From the NCBI GenBank assembly GCA_018606645.1, contig JAGVRI010000004.1, positions 62,001 to 126,000 of the forward strand: a stretch of 64,000 nt of DNA. Reading direction: 5' to 3'. Under the pieces are notes generated by a model. That model ran no database searches and was not told the DNA's origin. It was given only the letters and a program-made list of their open reading frames with translations. The position numbers and the translations under genes are program-made. The stretch's first letter is position 1. Every line of letters begins with the position of its first letter. The DNA comes from Chloroflexota bacterium (GTDB lineage Bacteria > Chloroflexota > Anaerolineae > JAAYZQ01). This document shows positions 7,355 through 14,994 of the stretch, in pieces.

Positions 7355-10281
7355 AGCCCCACCGGATATCCGGCGCACCCCTGGCAGGGGGCCAGAGCCA
7401 GTTCGTACATCCGGGTGCACATCTCCGCCTCCCGCCCCTGGTCGAGCAGCGCCTGCATCTGGCCGATCTCGGCCGCCAGTGCGTCCCCATCCAGATGGTG
7501 GTTGCGGTGCAGGCAAAAGATGGCCGGATGGGGCGTGGGCCCCGGCTGTTCGTGCCGTTCGCACCACAGCTTTTCGGTCAGCTTTTCGCCGGGCCGGGCG
7601 CCGATATACCGGATCTCGATATCCTGACCGACGCGCAGACCCCGCAGCCGGATCATCCGCCGCGCCAGTTGATCGACGCTGACCGGCTCGCCCATATCGA
7701 GGACAAAGACCTCGCCCCCCTGGGCGTAGGCGCTGGCCTCGATCACCAGCGCCACCGCCTCGTGGATGCTCATGAAATAGCGGGTCATGCCCGGCTCGGT
7801 GACGGTGACCGGTCCGCCGTGCTCGATCTGCCACAGAAAGGTGGGCAGGACGCTGCCCCGGCTGCCCAGCACGTTGCCAAAGCGCACCGAAGCAAACACC
7901 GCGCCGTTGCCGCCCTGCTGGGCGGCGGCCTCGACCACCCATTCGCCCAGCCGCTTGCTCACCCCCAACGCGCTGCAGGGGCAGACCGCCTTGTCGGTAG
8001 AAATGACGATCACCCGCGCTGCGCCATGGCGCTCGGCGGCGGCGATCAGGCTCAGCGTGCCCAGGACGTTGGTGGCAAACGCCTCGCCCGGGTGCTGCTC
8101 CAGGATCGGGACATGCTTGTAGGCGGCGGCGTGGTACACGATGCCCGGCCGGTGCTGGTCAAACACCCGCTCCATCCGATGCGCATCCCGGATGTCGGCC
8201 ACAATGATCTCCAGGGCCGCCCCCAGTTCCAGGGCCAGGTCATAGAGCCCGGTCTCGTTCTGGTCGAGGGCCAGCACCCGCGCCGGCCCATACTCCAACA
8301 CCTGACGGCACAGCTCAGAGCCAATAGAACCAGCGGCGCCGGTGACCAACACCACCTGGCCGCGCAACACCGCCGCGCACGCCTCGCGGTCCACGATCAC
8401 CGGTGCCCGGCCCAACAGGTCCTCGATCCGGACCTCGCGCAGGGGGCTCAAACTCGAACCGGAGCGAACCGCCGCACGATCATCCACCAGGCTCTCCAGA
8501 ACGTCAGGCAGGAGCCGGACTCTGGCCTCGGAGGCCAGGCACAGGTCCACCAGCTCGTCCCGCGCCGGATGGCGGTGGCCATCGTCCTCGGCGATCACCA
8601 CCAGGTCCACCCCCAGGGCGCGGACCAGCTCCGGGATCCGGTGCCGGTCGCCCAGCACCTTGAGTCCATGCAGGCGCAGGCCCCACGTGTCCGGATCGTC
8701 GTCCACAAAGCCAACCGGCTGGTAGGCGTTCGATTGGTGCAACATCTGCCAGGCGAGCAGTTGGCCGGCCTCGCCCGCGCCCACGATCAGGGTGCGGGAC
8801 GGTTTCTCCGCCGAACGGGGCCGGTCCGATCCCAGCAGCCGGGTGAGCACCCGGAAGCGATAACGGCTGGCGGCGAACCCCATCAGGGACAGGACCCCGC
8901 CCACGACCACCACACTCAGGGGGACCGGACGCCCCACGCCCGGCAGCAGCTCAGCGATCAACACCCCGCCGGTGCTGAGCAGACCCGATCCGGTGATGGC
9001 CAGCGCCTCCTGCACGCTGGCATAGCGCCATACCCGGCTGTAGAGGCCAAAGAAGGCGTTCACCAGCAGGTAGAGAAAGAGGATAAAGGGCAGGGTTTCG
9101 GTCAGACTCGCCAGGTAGCGGGGCAACTCGACGGTGTGTTGCGGGATGTCGGGGCTGAAGCGCAGAAAAAGGGCCAGATAGAAACTCGCGGCCACGATCA
9201 GCCCGTCCCCGACACAGGCCAGACCGTAGCGCTGCACCAGGTGCCGCGCCGCTTGCCGGAAACGCGCCACGGTGACCGACCCCCGCGAACCCAGCGCCCC
9301 CAGCCGCCCCGCCAGGGCGATCAGCGCGGCAAAGGCCAGGGCGGTGACAGCGGTGGCAGGGACGAGGGGCAGCCGCGCCACCCCCAGCGCCAGCCCGCCT
9401 GCCGCCCCTCCCAGGGCATACATGACCAGCACGGCGCGGAGGTCGCCCAGACCCTTCTGGCTGAGCAGATCGTAGAGGTGTTCCCGGTCCCCGGAAAAGA
9501 GGTCCTGGAAGCGGCCAAAGCGGCGGGCCATGGCCAGGGCGGTGTCGGTCAGGGGCAGGGCCAGGACCAGGAGCGCGGCCAGCAGACTGGACCAGTCGCC
9601 GGGCGTCCGCGCCTGCCGAACGGCCAGGCCGGCCAGGACAAAGCCGAGGAAGAGGCTGCCCGAATCGCCCATAAAGATGCGCGCCCGTGGAAAGTTGTGG
9701 GGCAGATAGCCGAGGCACGCCCCGGCCAGGACCAGGGCCAACAGCCAGACCGAGGGCTGGCCGGCCATCCTGCCCAACCCGGCCAATCCCAGAGCGGCGA
9801 TGGCCGCCGCCCCGGCCGCCATCCCGTTCATGCCGTCCAGCAGATTGACCGCGTTGGCCACACCCACCAGCAAAACCAGGGTGAACGCCGAGGCCAGGCC
9901 GGGATTGGCGATTGTCGCCGGGCGCACCCCCAGGCCAATGGCCACCGCTGCGCCGATCAGCTCCCACAGGAACTTGTGCAGCGGCGAAATATGGCGCAGG
10001 TCGTCCAGCAAACCGGCGGCGGCGACCACGCCGGCGCCCAGGAGCAAGCCCAGCGTGGGCAGGGCTTCGGCCTCGCTCAGGAGGCCGGCCTTCCAGGTGG
10101 CGAGCGCCGCTGCGGCAAAGGCGACCAGCAGCGCCAGCCCGCCGCTGCGCGGCACCGGCCGGTCGTGGATCGAAAGCTCGTTCGGCCGGTCGAGGAGCCC
10201 CACCCGGCGCCCCAGCGCGCCGGCCAGCGGCGTCCCTACGCCGGCGATCAGCCATGCCAGAAGGGGGGGAACCATCCACAT
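7276..10281 (-). CDS. fusion of WecA/MraY-type phosphoglycosyl transferase with FlaA1/CapD-type nucleotide-sugar 4,6-dehydratase
   Basis: About 1001 residues in two enzyme halves. The N-terminal ~330 residues are a polytopic polyprenyl-phosphate sugar-1-phosphate transferase with the family motifs IHDRPVPRSGG (~31), LLDDLRHISPLHKF (~90), NAVNLLDGMNG (~139), FMGDSGSLFLGF (~200) and REHLYDLL. The rest resembles WbpM/FlaA1/CapD: four membrane helices from ~351, a first Rossmann fold (LIVGAGEAGQ, ~494), then an SDR domain (VLVTGAAGSIGSE, ~643; STDKAV; GARPGEKLTEKLW). The residue normally Met or Tyr before the catalytic GxxK stretch is Leu (SALGVSKR). Together the halves would make and then load the first sugar on undecaprenyl phosphate. 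The start at 10281 has AGGAG upstream. The last ~30 residues are encoded by repeat DNA. Confidence 0.9.
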   Translation of the reverse strand: MWMVPPLLAWLIAGVGTPLAGALGRRVGLLDRPNELSIHDRPVPRSGGLALLVAFAAAALATWKAGLLSEAEALPTLGLLLGAGVVAAAGLLDDLRHISPLHKFLWELIGAAVAIGLGVRPATIANPGLASAFTLVLLVGVANAVNLLDGMNGMAAGAAAIAALGLAGLGRMAGQPSVWLLALVLAGACLGYLPHNFPRARIFMGDSGSLFLGFVLAGLAVRQARTPGDWSSLLAALLVLALPLTDTALAMARRFGRFQDLFSGDREHLYDLLSQKGLGDLRAVLVMYALGGAAGGLALGVARLPLVPATAVTALAFAALIALAGRLGALGSRGSVTVARFRQAARHLVQRYGLACVGDGLIVAASFYLALFLRFSPDIPQHTVELPRYLASLTETLPFILFLYLLVNAFFGLYSRVWRYASVQEALAITGSGLLSTGGVLIAELLPGVGRPVPLSVVVVGGVLSLMGFAASRYRFRVLTRLLGSDRPRSAEKPSRTLIVGAGEAGQLLAWQMLHQSNAYQPVGFVDDDPDTWGLRLHGLKVLGDRHRIPELVRALGVDLVVIAEDDGHRHPARDELVDLCLASEARVRLLPDVLESLVDDRAAVRSGSSLSPLREVRIEDLLGRAPVIVDREACAAVLRGQVVLVTGAAGSIGSELCRQVLEYGPARVLALDQNETGLYDLALELGAALEIIVADIRDAHRMERVFDQHRPGIVYHAAAYKHVPILEQHPGEAFATNVLGTLSLIAAAERHGAARVIVISTDKAVCPCSALGVSKRLGEWVVEAAAQQGGNGAVFASVRFGNVLGSRGSVLPTFLWQIEHGGPVTVTEPGMTRYFMSIHEAVALVIEASAYAQGGEVFVLDMGEPVSVDQLARRMIRLRGLRVGQDIEIRYIGARPGEKLTEKLWCERHEQPGPTPHPAIFCLHRNHHLDGDALAAEIGQMQALLDQGREAEMCTRMYELALAPCQGCAGYPVGLTPPQPSLAAERQRTPPQPSPPAGRE

Positions 10282-10286
10282 GGGGA

Positions 10287-10649
10287 TCACACTCCTGATT
10301 TCCAACAAATGCCGGCCAGGGCCAGCACCACCCCGACCGCATCCCAGCATAGATCATCCATGCCACCGCTCCGCCAGGGGAGGACGGCCTGGTAGACCTC
10401 AAGCACCAGCCCGTAGCCGATGACCAGCGCCGCTGCCCGGACCAACGTCCCGCGCCCCGCCTGCGGGAAAGCGCGGGCGACCAGCAGCGCCAGCAGGCCG
10501 AAGGTCACGGCGTGCAGCACCGGATCGGAGAGCAGCACCCGCAGCCACGCAGGGTCCAGCGCGGTCTGGAGGCCGTGCAGTTCCTCGCCGGGCAGCGAGG
10601 CCAGGAGCGCCAACGTCAGCGCCCACACGCCGGCCGGCACCAGACGCAT
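10287..10649 (-). CDS. VanZ-like family membrane protein
   Basis: About 120 residues, mostly hydrophobic, with three to four predicted membrane helices. It has the VanZ-like core LHAVTFGLLALLVARAF and EVYQAVLPWRSGGMDDLCWD, where the conserved E...Q..P.R.....D pattern is visible. VanZ itself confers low-level teicoplanin resistance, but most relatives are of unknown function and sit near cell-envelope genes, as here. The ATG at 10649 has AAGGTGAG upstream. The open frame extends to 10802, but that extension is encoded by repeat sequence and was excluded. The stop is 5 bp before the start of the phosphoglycosyl-transferase fusion, so the two are co-transcribed. Confidence 0.82.
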   Translation of the reverse strand: MRLVPAGVWALTLALLASLPGEELHGLQTALDPAWLRVLLSDPVLHAVTFGLLALLVARAFPQAGRGTLVRAAALVIGYGLVLEVYQAVLPWRSGGMDDLCWDAVGVVLALAGICWKSGV

Positions 10650-10679
10650 GACGTGGCGCTCACCTTTCATCCCCTCCCT

Positions 10680-10895
10680 CACACCCCACCGGACACGGAT
10701 GCACACGGGCTGCGCACACCGACTCTTCTCTTCTCTCCGTGTTCTTCCGTGTTGGTCCGTGTCCCATCGCACCGGACACGGATGCACACGGACTACGCCC
10801 ACGGACTCTTATTCTATCCGTGTTCTTCCGTGTTCGTCCGTGTCCCCTCCCATACTATCCGTGTCATCCGTGTTCATCGGCGTCCCGAGTTCTCA
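10680..10895. repeat. TCCGTGT-family dispersed repeat block
   Basis: Several imperfect units built from TCCGTGT and its complement ACACGGA (for example CCGGACACGGATGCACACGG and TCCGTGTTCTTCCGTGTTG). This block fills the interval between the VanZ-like gene and the MntA promoter. The same sequences recur at 11975-12101 and 12497-12877. No gene is supported here. Confidence 0.85.
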
Positions 10896-10913
10896 TTCCG
10901 CCTGTGCGGCGGT

Positions 10914-10942
10914 TTGCCTTTTCGCAGCCTCTGGCCTATAAT
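10914..10942 (+). promoter_or_regulatory. promoter of the mntA-hepT operon
   Basis: TTGCCT (10914-10919) and TATAAT (10937-10942) are separated by 17 bp. The -10 box is 16 bp before the ATG at 10959, giving a very short leader with GGACGGAGAG as ribosome site. Confidence 0.75.
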
Positions 10943-10958
10943 CGGGACGGAGAGTGAT

Positions 10959-11435
10959 ATGGAAGCAATCCAGGAAAGCCGGTCTGCCCATGAGCGAGAA
11001 GCGCTGCACGAGCTGGTATCCCGCTTGCGTCAGGCGCTCCTCTCTCTCCTGCCGCATCAGCCGGTCAGCCTGGCCTACCTGTATGGTTCGGCGGCGACCG
11101 GCCGGACGACCCCGTTTAGCGACGTGGACATTGCCCTGGTGGTGGACCCCGGCCTCACGCCCCGCGAGCGCCTGAAACTGGTGCTCGGTCTGGCGGTGGA
11201 CCTGGCCGATCACTGCGGCCTGGCCAACGCGGACGTGCGCATCATCAACGAAGCCCCTCTGGTCTTTCGCGGCCGAGTGGTGACCGATGGCATCCTGGTC
11301 TATGCCCGCAGCGAGGGCGAGCGAATTGACTTTGAGACGGCGGTTCGGGCCGAATACTTTGACTACTTGCCGATCCACCGCAGGCTCCAAGACGCCTTCT
11401 TTGCCGACCTGCGGGAGCGAGGGTTGTATGGTTGA
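10959..11435 (+). CDS. mntA: MNT-domain nucleotidyltransferase antitoxin (MntA-like)
   Basis: A 158-residue minimal nucleotidyltransferase. The active-site signature is complete: YGSAATG at about residues 42-48 followed by SDVDIAL, giving the GSX10DXD pattern. In the HepT/MntA class the antitoxin transfers AMP from ATP to a tyrosine in the toxin and so inactivates it. The gene starts at the ATG at 10959, behind a promoter and GGACGGAGAG. A longer open frame upstream runs through repeat DNA and is not used. It overlaps hepT by 8 bp, so translation is coupled. Substrate and partner are inferred from family knowledge and gene order. Confidence 0.92.
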   Translation: MEAIQESRSAHEREALHELVSRLRQALLSLLPHQPVSLAYLYGSAATGRTTPFSDVDIALVVDPGLTPRERLKLVLGLAVDLADHCGLANADVRIINEAPLVFRGRVVTDGILVYARSEGERIDFETAVRAEYFDYLPIHRRLQDAFFADLRERGLYG

Positions 11436-11865
11436 TCGGGACAAAATCGAAACGTTCATCCGCCATCTGGGGCAGTACACCAGCTATCTACGCGACGTGG
11501 CCGGGCTGGAACTGGAGGAATTCCTGAACAACCCCCACGCTATCGGCAGCGCCCGGTACTACCTGCAGGTCGCTATTGAGACCTGCCTCAACATCGCCAA
11601 CCATATCATTGCCTCCCAAAGGCTGCGGGCGCCCAGGGACTACCGAGATACCTTCACCGTCCTTCACGAAGCGAGCATTCTCCCTGACGATTTGACTCGG
11701 ACGATGCGCGAGCTGGCCGGGTTGCGCAATCTGCTCGTGCACCTCTACTGGGACGTGGACGACCGGATGGTGTACGAGGGCATTCGGGCTGAACTGAAGG
11801 ATTTTGCCGCTTATGTAGAGTGCATCCAGAGCTATCTGGACCGCCTTGCCTCCCCAACCTCCTGA
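11428..11865 (+). CDS. hepT: HEPN (DUF86) toxin, HepT-like RNase
   Basis: A 145-residue all-helical HEPN-domain protein. The catalytic motif RNLLVHLYW near residue 98 matches RX4HXY, in which Arg and His form the RNase site and Tyr is the residue AMPylated by MntA in characterised pairs. The start overlaps the mntA stop by 8 bp. The pair lies in a repeat-rich pocket inside the exopolysaccharide region on the opposite strand to its neighbours, consistent with later acquisition. The RNA target is unknown here; characterised HepT proteins cut RNA, and some are specific for tRNA. Confidence 0.92.
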   Translation: MVDRDKIETFIRHLGQYTSYLRDVAGLELEEFLNNPHAIGSARYYLQVAIETCLNIANHIIASQRLRAPRDYRDTFTVLHEASILPDDLTRTMRELAGLRNLLVHLYWDVDDRMVYEGIRAELKDFAAYVECIQSYLDRLASPTS

Positions 11866-11869
11866 GCGG

Positions 11870-11920
11870 GATGCTCCCCCTCCCTGCGTGCGGGGAGGGT
11901 TGGGGTGGGGGTGCGCCCGT
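11870..11920. repeat. third copy of the GGGGAGGGTTGGGGTGGGG-type repeat
   Basis: CCCCCTCCCTGCGTGCGGGG followed by AGGGTTGGGGTGGGGG lies just after the hepT stop. It matches the two copies at 7280-7354 except in the loop of the palindrome. It could fold as a GC hairpin after the operon. Confidence 0.75.
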
Positions 11921-11974
11921 CTCGATCCTCATAGCTCACAGACAAACACCGGCTGCGCCCAGGGACCTGCCTTG

Positions 11975-12101
11975 TAGTTTCCGTGTCATCCGTGTTCGTC
12001 CGCGTCCCATCGCACCGGACGCGGAAAAACACGGGCTGCGCACACCGATTCCTCTCTTCTATTCTCTCCGTGTCATCCGTGTTCGTCCGTGTCCTATCCC
12101 C
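11975..12101. repeat. TCCGTGT-family dispersed repeat block
   Basis: Same family as 10680-10895: TCCGTGTCATCCGTGTTCG, then CATCGCACCGGACGCGG, ACACGGGCTGCGCACACCGA and another TCCGTGT triplet unit. It abuts the 3' end of the GxxExxY gene. Confidence 0.8.
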
Positions 12102-12533
12102 TCACCCCTTGCGCTCGTTGTCATACACCTTGCGCCTGATCTCCGGCTTGGGGCCGAAATTGAGCAACAGACCCACCTCATAGGTCGTGGCCTTCAGGTA
12201 ATTGAGCAGTTGCGCCTCGTGCTCCGCTGCCAGCGCTCGCGCTGCCTTGATCTCCACAATGACCGCATCGGACACCAGCAGATCGGCATAGTACTCGCCT
12301 ACCACCGTACCGGCGTAGAAAACAGTGATAGGCGCCTGCTGCACCGCAGTCAGTCCCATCTTGCGCAGCTCAATGGCTAACGCATTCTCGTAGACCTTCT
12401 CCAGGAAGCCATACCCCAGGGTGTGATAGACGGTGTAGAACGCCCGGATGATCTGCTCTGTCAATTCCTCGTGCTTCAGAGCGACCTGCCTTTCTACGGG
12501 ACACGGAAAAACACGGGCTGCGCACACGGACAC
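12102..12533 (-). CDS. GxxExxY family protein (PD-(D/E)XK nuclease-like fold)
   Basis: 143 residues with the family signature GFLEKVYENAL (G-x-x-E-x-x-Y) near residue 42, then YYADLLVSDAVIVEIKAARA, which carries the D...E-x-K pattern of the PD-(D/E)XK fold, and the usual C-terminal LLLNFGPKPEI. Function is unknown; relatives occur as stand-alone genes and within intervening sequences. Its N-terminal ~15 residues are encoded by TCCGTGT-type repeat DNA. No better start codon or ribosome site is visible, so the true N-terminus is uncertain. Repeats flank it on both sides. Confidence 0.85.
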   Translation of the reverse strand: MSVCAARVFPCPVERQVALKHEELTEQIIRAFYTVYHTLGYGFLEKVYENALAIELRKMGLTAVQQAPITVFYAGTVVGEYYADLLVSDAVIVEIKAARALAAEHEAQLLNYLKATTYEVGLLLNFGPKPEIRRKVYDNERKG

Positions 12534-12877
12534 CGCTCTGATATTCTCTCCGTGTCATCCGTGTTGGTCCGTGTCCCATCGCACCGGACACGGAAAAACA
12601 CAGGCTACGCACACCGACTCTTCTCTTCTCTCTGTGTCATCCGTGTTTGTCCGTGTCCCTTCCTATATTCTCTCTGTGTCATCCGTGTTTGTCCGTGTCC
12701 CTTCCCGTATTCTCTCCGTGTCATCCGTGTTTGTCCGTGTCCCTTCCCATATTCTCTCGGTGTCATCCGTGTTCGCCCGTGTCCCTTCCCATATTCTCTC
12801 CGTGTCATCCGTGTTTGTCCGTGTCCCTTCCCATATTCTCTCCGTGTTCATCCGTGTTCTTCCGTGTCCCCTCCCTA
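12497..12877. repeat. 42-bp tandem repeat array (six units at 12626-12877) with divergent units on its left
   Basis: Six head-to-tail units begin at 12626, 12668, 12710, 12752, 12794 and 12836. Each is 42 bp and contains TCCGTGTCATCCGTGTTTG plus TCCGTGTCCCTTCCC, with 0-6 differences between copies. There are no unique spacers, so it is not a CRISPR array. 12497-12625 holds a more diverged unit with inverted pieces (CATCGCACCGGACACGG). Because 42 is a multiple of three, the minus strand is open through the array as a 14-residue peptide repeat, probably a by-product. Confidence 0.9.
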
Positions 12878-14014
12878 TCTCACCGGCGTCCACCGCCCGG
12901 CCTTTTTGCCCAGCACGAACCGGGCCACGCCCACCAGCGCCGCCAGGTTGACCAGGCAGAAGGAAAACGGGAGTCCCAAGAGGCGCGGCGGCTTGTCCTT
13001 CCTTTGCCAGAGATAGCCGATGGCGGCCAGCAGGTAGAAAGCGACCTGCAACGCCAGGGCCAGGCGGTAGAAGGGCCGGTCCAGGAGCAGCAGGTTCACC
13101 GCCAGGAGGGCGAGGAGGAAATAGGGCACCAGCCAGCGCAGCAGTTTGTGCGAGACCAGCCCCCAGGCATAGAGGGGATAGCGGAAGGGGTTGAGGATGG
13201 CGCGGCAGAGCCACAGCCCCCGCAGGTCCTTGCTGATGACCCGCGTCTTGCTCCGGAGCATACTGGCCGGAGCGTTCTGAAAAAGAACCTCTTGCGAGAT
13301 AGCCTCTGGTTCGTAAACAACCCGATGTCCGGACATGGCTATCTGCATGGGCAGTACAAAGTCCTCGCCGACATCCGGGTCAAGTGATTGAAACAGATTG
13401 TGTCGAACGGCCATGATTGGTCCGCTGCCCATCGCAAAGTTGCCCAGCTTGTTTTCTCCACTCCGTAGGCACAGTTCGTAGTGCCAGTAGACGCCCTCTC
13501 CCTCGCTGACGGACGTATCGCCCTCATTGACGTAGGTCACCTTTCCGATGACACAACCCACCTGGTCGTCCCCGAAGTTAGCAACGATTCTGCGTACTGC
13601 ATCCAGCCGCAGCGTCACATTCGCATCGGTGAAGAAGAGGATCTCCCCGCTTGCTTCTGCCACCGCCTGATTCTGGGCGCTGCTCTTGCCCTGGTTGGGG
13701 TGCAGGGCGACCAGTTTCACGCCCTGTCCGGCGTACGCGCCGACCATCTCGTTGGTGCGGTCCGTGGAGCCATCCGAGGCGACGATGATCTCCAGTTTGT
13801 CTTGCGGGTAATCGAGCGCCAGGCTGTTCTCGATCTTCTGGGCAATGACCTTCTCCTCGTTGTAGGCGGCAATGATGAGGGAAACGGTGGGAGTGATATC
13901 GGCCTTTTGCACCGGCGGGGCCGGGCGGAGCCTGCTCAGCACCAGAAGCAGGAACGGGTAGCCGAGGTAGACATACAGGATAACGAAGGCAAGGAGCCAG
14001 AATAGCGGTTCCAC
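12875..14014 (-). CDS. family 2 membrane glycosyltransferase
   Basis: 379 residues. An N-terminal membrane helix (LLAFVILYVYLGYPFLLLVL) precedes a GT-A catalytic domain with SLIIAAYNEE (nucleotide binding), ASDGSTD (first Asp motif), FFTDANV (DXD-like) and GEDFVLP (acceptor/base). Three to four C-terminal helices follow. The processive-enzyme QXXRW motif is not intact (KTRVISKDLRGLW), so it could be processive or not. It is the promoter-distal gene of the glycosyltransferase run. The GTG start shares one base with the upstream stop codon. Its 3' end meets the 42-bp repeat array. Confidence 0.88.
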   Translation of the reverse strand: MEPLFWLLAFVILYVYLGYPFLLLVLSRLRPAPPVQKADITPTVSLIIAAYNEEKVIAQKIENSLALDYPQDKLEIIVASDGSTDRTNEMVGAYAGQGVKLVALHPNQGKSSAQNQAVAEASGEILFFTDANVTLRLDAVRRIVANFGDDQVGCVIGKVTYVNEGDTSVSEGEGVYWHYELCLRSGENKLGNFAMGSGPIMAVRHNLFQSLDPDVGEDFVLPMQIAMSGHRVVYEPEAISQEVLFQNAPASMLRSKTRVISKDLRGLWLCRAILNPFRYPLYAWGLVSHKLLRWLVPYFLLALLAVNLLLLDRPFYRLALALQVAFYLLAAIGYLWQRKDKPPRLLGLPFSFCLVNLAALVGVARFVLGKKAGRWTPVR

Positions 14015-14994
14015 TATCTGCTCATCACCTCATCTACTGCCGCCAGCAGCCCCCGCCGGCGCTTTTCCAGGGGAAACTCGTGTACGATTCGCTCGCGGGC
14101 CCGGGGTCCCAGGTCCGATCGGAGCGCCTCCTCGATTCGAGCCGCCACTGCCTCCGGCGTCAGTTCGTCCACATAGAACCCACAATCCCCGACCACCTCC
14201 GGCAGCGCCGCCCGCCGTGAGACCACCGGCACGCACTCACACAGCATTGCCTCCGCCACGGAGCAGCCAAAACTCTCGTGCCGGGAGACCTGTACGTACA
14301 CCCTGGCCTGACGATACGCTCGGACCAGATCTGCACCGTACAGCCCCCCGGTGAAGGTCACGTTGGGCGGGGCGATGGCCCTCAACCGGTCGACCGCTTC
14401 ATCTTGCCAGGGACCGACCAATAGAAAGGGCAGCTCCGACAGATGCGCGGCGCTCTGAACGAACAGGTCGAGACCTTTCACAAGAAAGGTCTCGACCGTG
14501 ACCCGTCCCACGGTCAACGCCATGCTCTCCTTGGGCCGACCATCTGCCCAGCTCCAGTTCTGCACATCAAAGCCGTGGTATAGGAGCCTCACCTTGCCCG
14601 GGTCGGCCCTCGCATTGACAAGCGTTTCACAACGATTAAACTCGGACACACTGAGAATGAGGTCAGCGCAACGAAAGACAAACAGGGGACACCACCTCTT
14701 CCACCAGTAGGAGAACATCCCATAGCCGATCTCGGGCTCGTACGCCACATCGTCGCCGCCAGCCACGACGACAGCTTTTTTGTTCAGGATCCTGGAAAAG
14801 AGTACAGCAAAGAAGGCATGGAGTTTCCCGAACCAGGAGAAGGTGAGGTCGGCCCAGCGCGCGCCGCTCATCAGCGCCGGAAGGTCCTCAAGGCCACGGA
14901 AACGCAGATCCCGAACCTCGTGAGCAGATTGCAAAATCTCCAGGTCTCTCTGCACAAAGCTCATCAAGCCCTGGTGCACAAAGAGGATGTTCAT
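14014..14994 (-). CDS. GT4-type glycosyltransferase
   Basis: 326 residues with a GT-B fold. The N-terminal domain starts MNILFVHQGL. The C-terminal domain shows LTVGRVTVETFLVKGLD, then VYVQVSRHESFGCSVAEAML and CVPVVSRRAALPEVV, the E-x7-E-like donor-binding loop of GT4 enzymes (RHESFGCSVAEAM). The start was moved to the ATG that overlaps the upstream stop as ATGA; the open frame is 19 codons longer. Donor and acceptor sugars cannot be inferred. It acts at the cytoplasmic face on lipid-linked precursors of the exopolysaccharide. Confidence 0.86.
   Translation of the reverse strand: MNILFVHQGLMSFVQRDLEILQSAHEVRDLRFRGLEDLPALMSGARWADLTFSWFGKLHAFFAVLFSRILNKKAVVVAGGDDVAYEPEIGYGMFSYWWKRWCPLFVFRCADLILSVSEFNRCETLVNARADPGKVRLLYHGFDVQNWSWADGRPKESMALTVGRVTVETFLVKGLDLFVQSAAHLSELPFLLVGPWQDEAVDRLRAIAPPNVTFTGGLYGADLVRAYRQARVYVQVSRHESFGCSVAEAMLCECVPVVSRRAALPEVVGDCGFYVDELTPEAVAARIEEALRSDLGPRARERIVHEFPLEKRRRGLLAAVDEVMSR

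Noticed and set aside
7153..10395. Plus-strand 1080-codon open frame opposite the dehydratase fusion
   Set aside because: It is a GC-rich antisense shadow with Gln/Arg/Pro-rich composition and no domain; the minus-strand frame carries all the motifs.
10512..10958. 150-codon upstream extension of the mntA frame
   Set aside because: It passes through the VanZ-like gene and repeat DNA; the promoter at 10914-10942 places the transcript start after it.
12605..12808. Minus-strand 67-codon ORF of 14-residue repeats as a real peptide
   Set aside because: It arises because the tandem unit is a multiple of three; there is no ribosome site or independent support.
12626..12877. Possible CRISPR array
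   Set aside because: Units are contiguous 42-bp direct repeats with no unique spacers, and no cas gene is present in the window.
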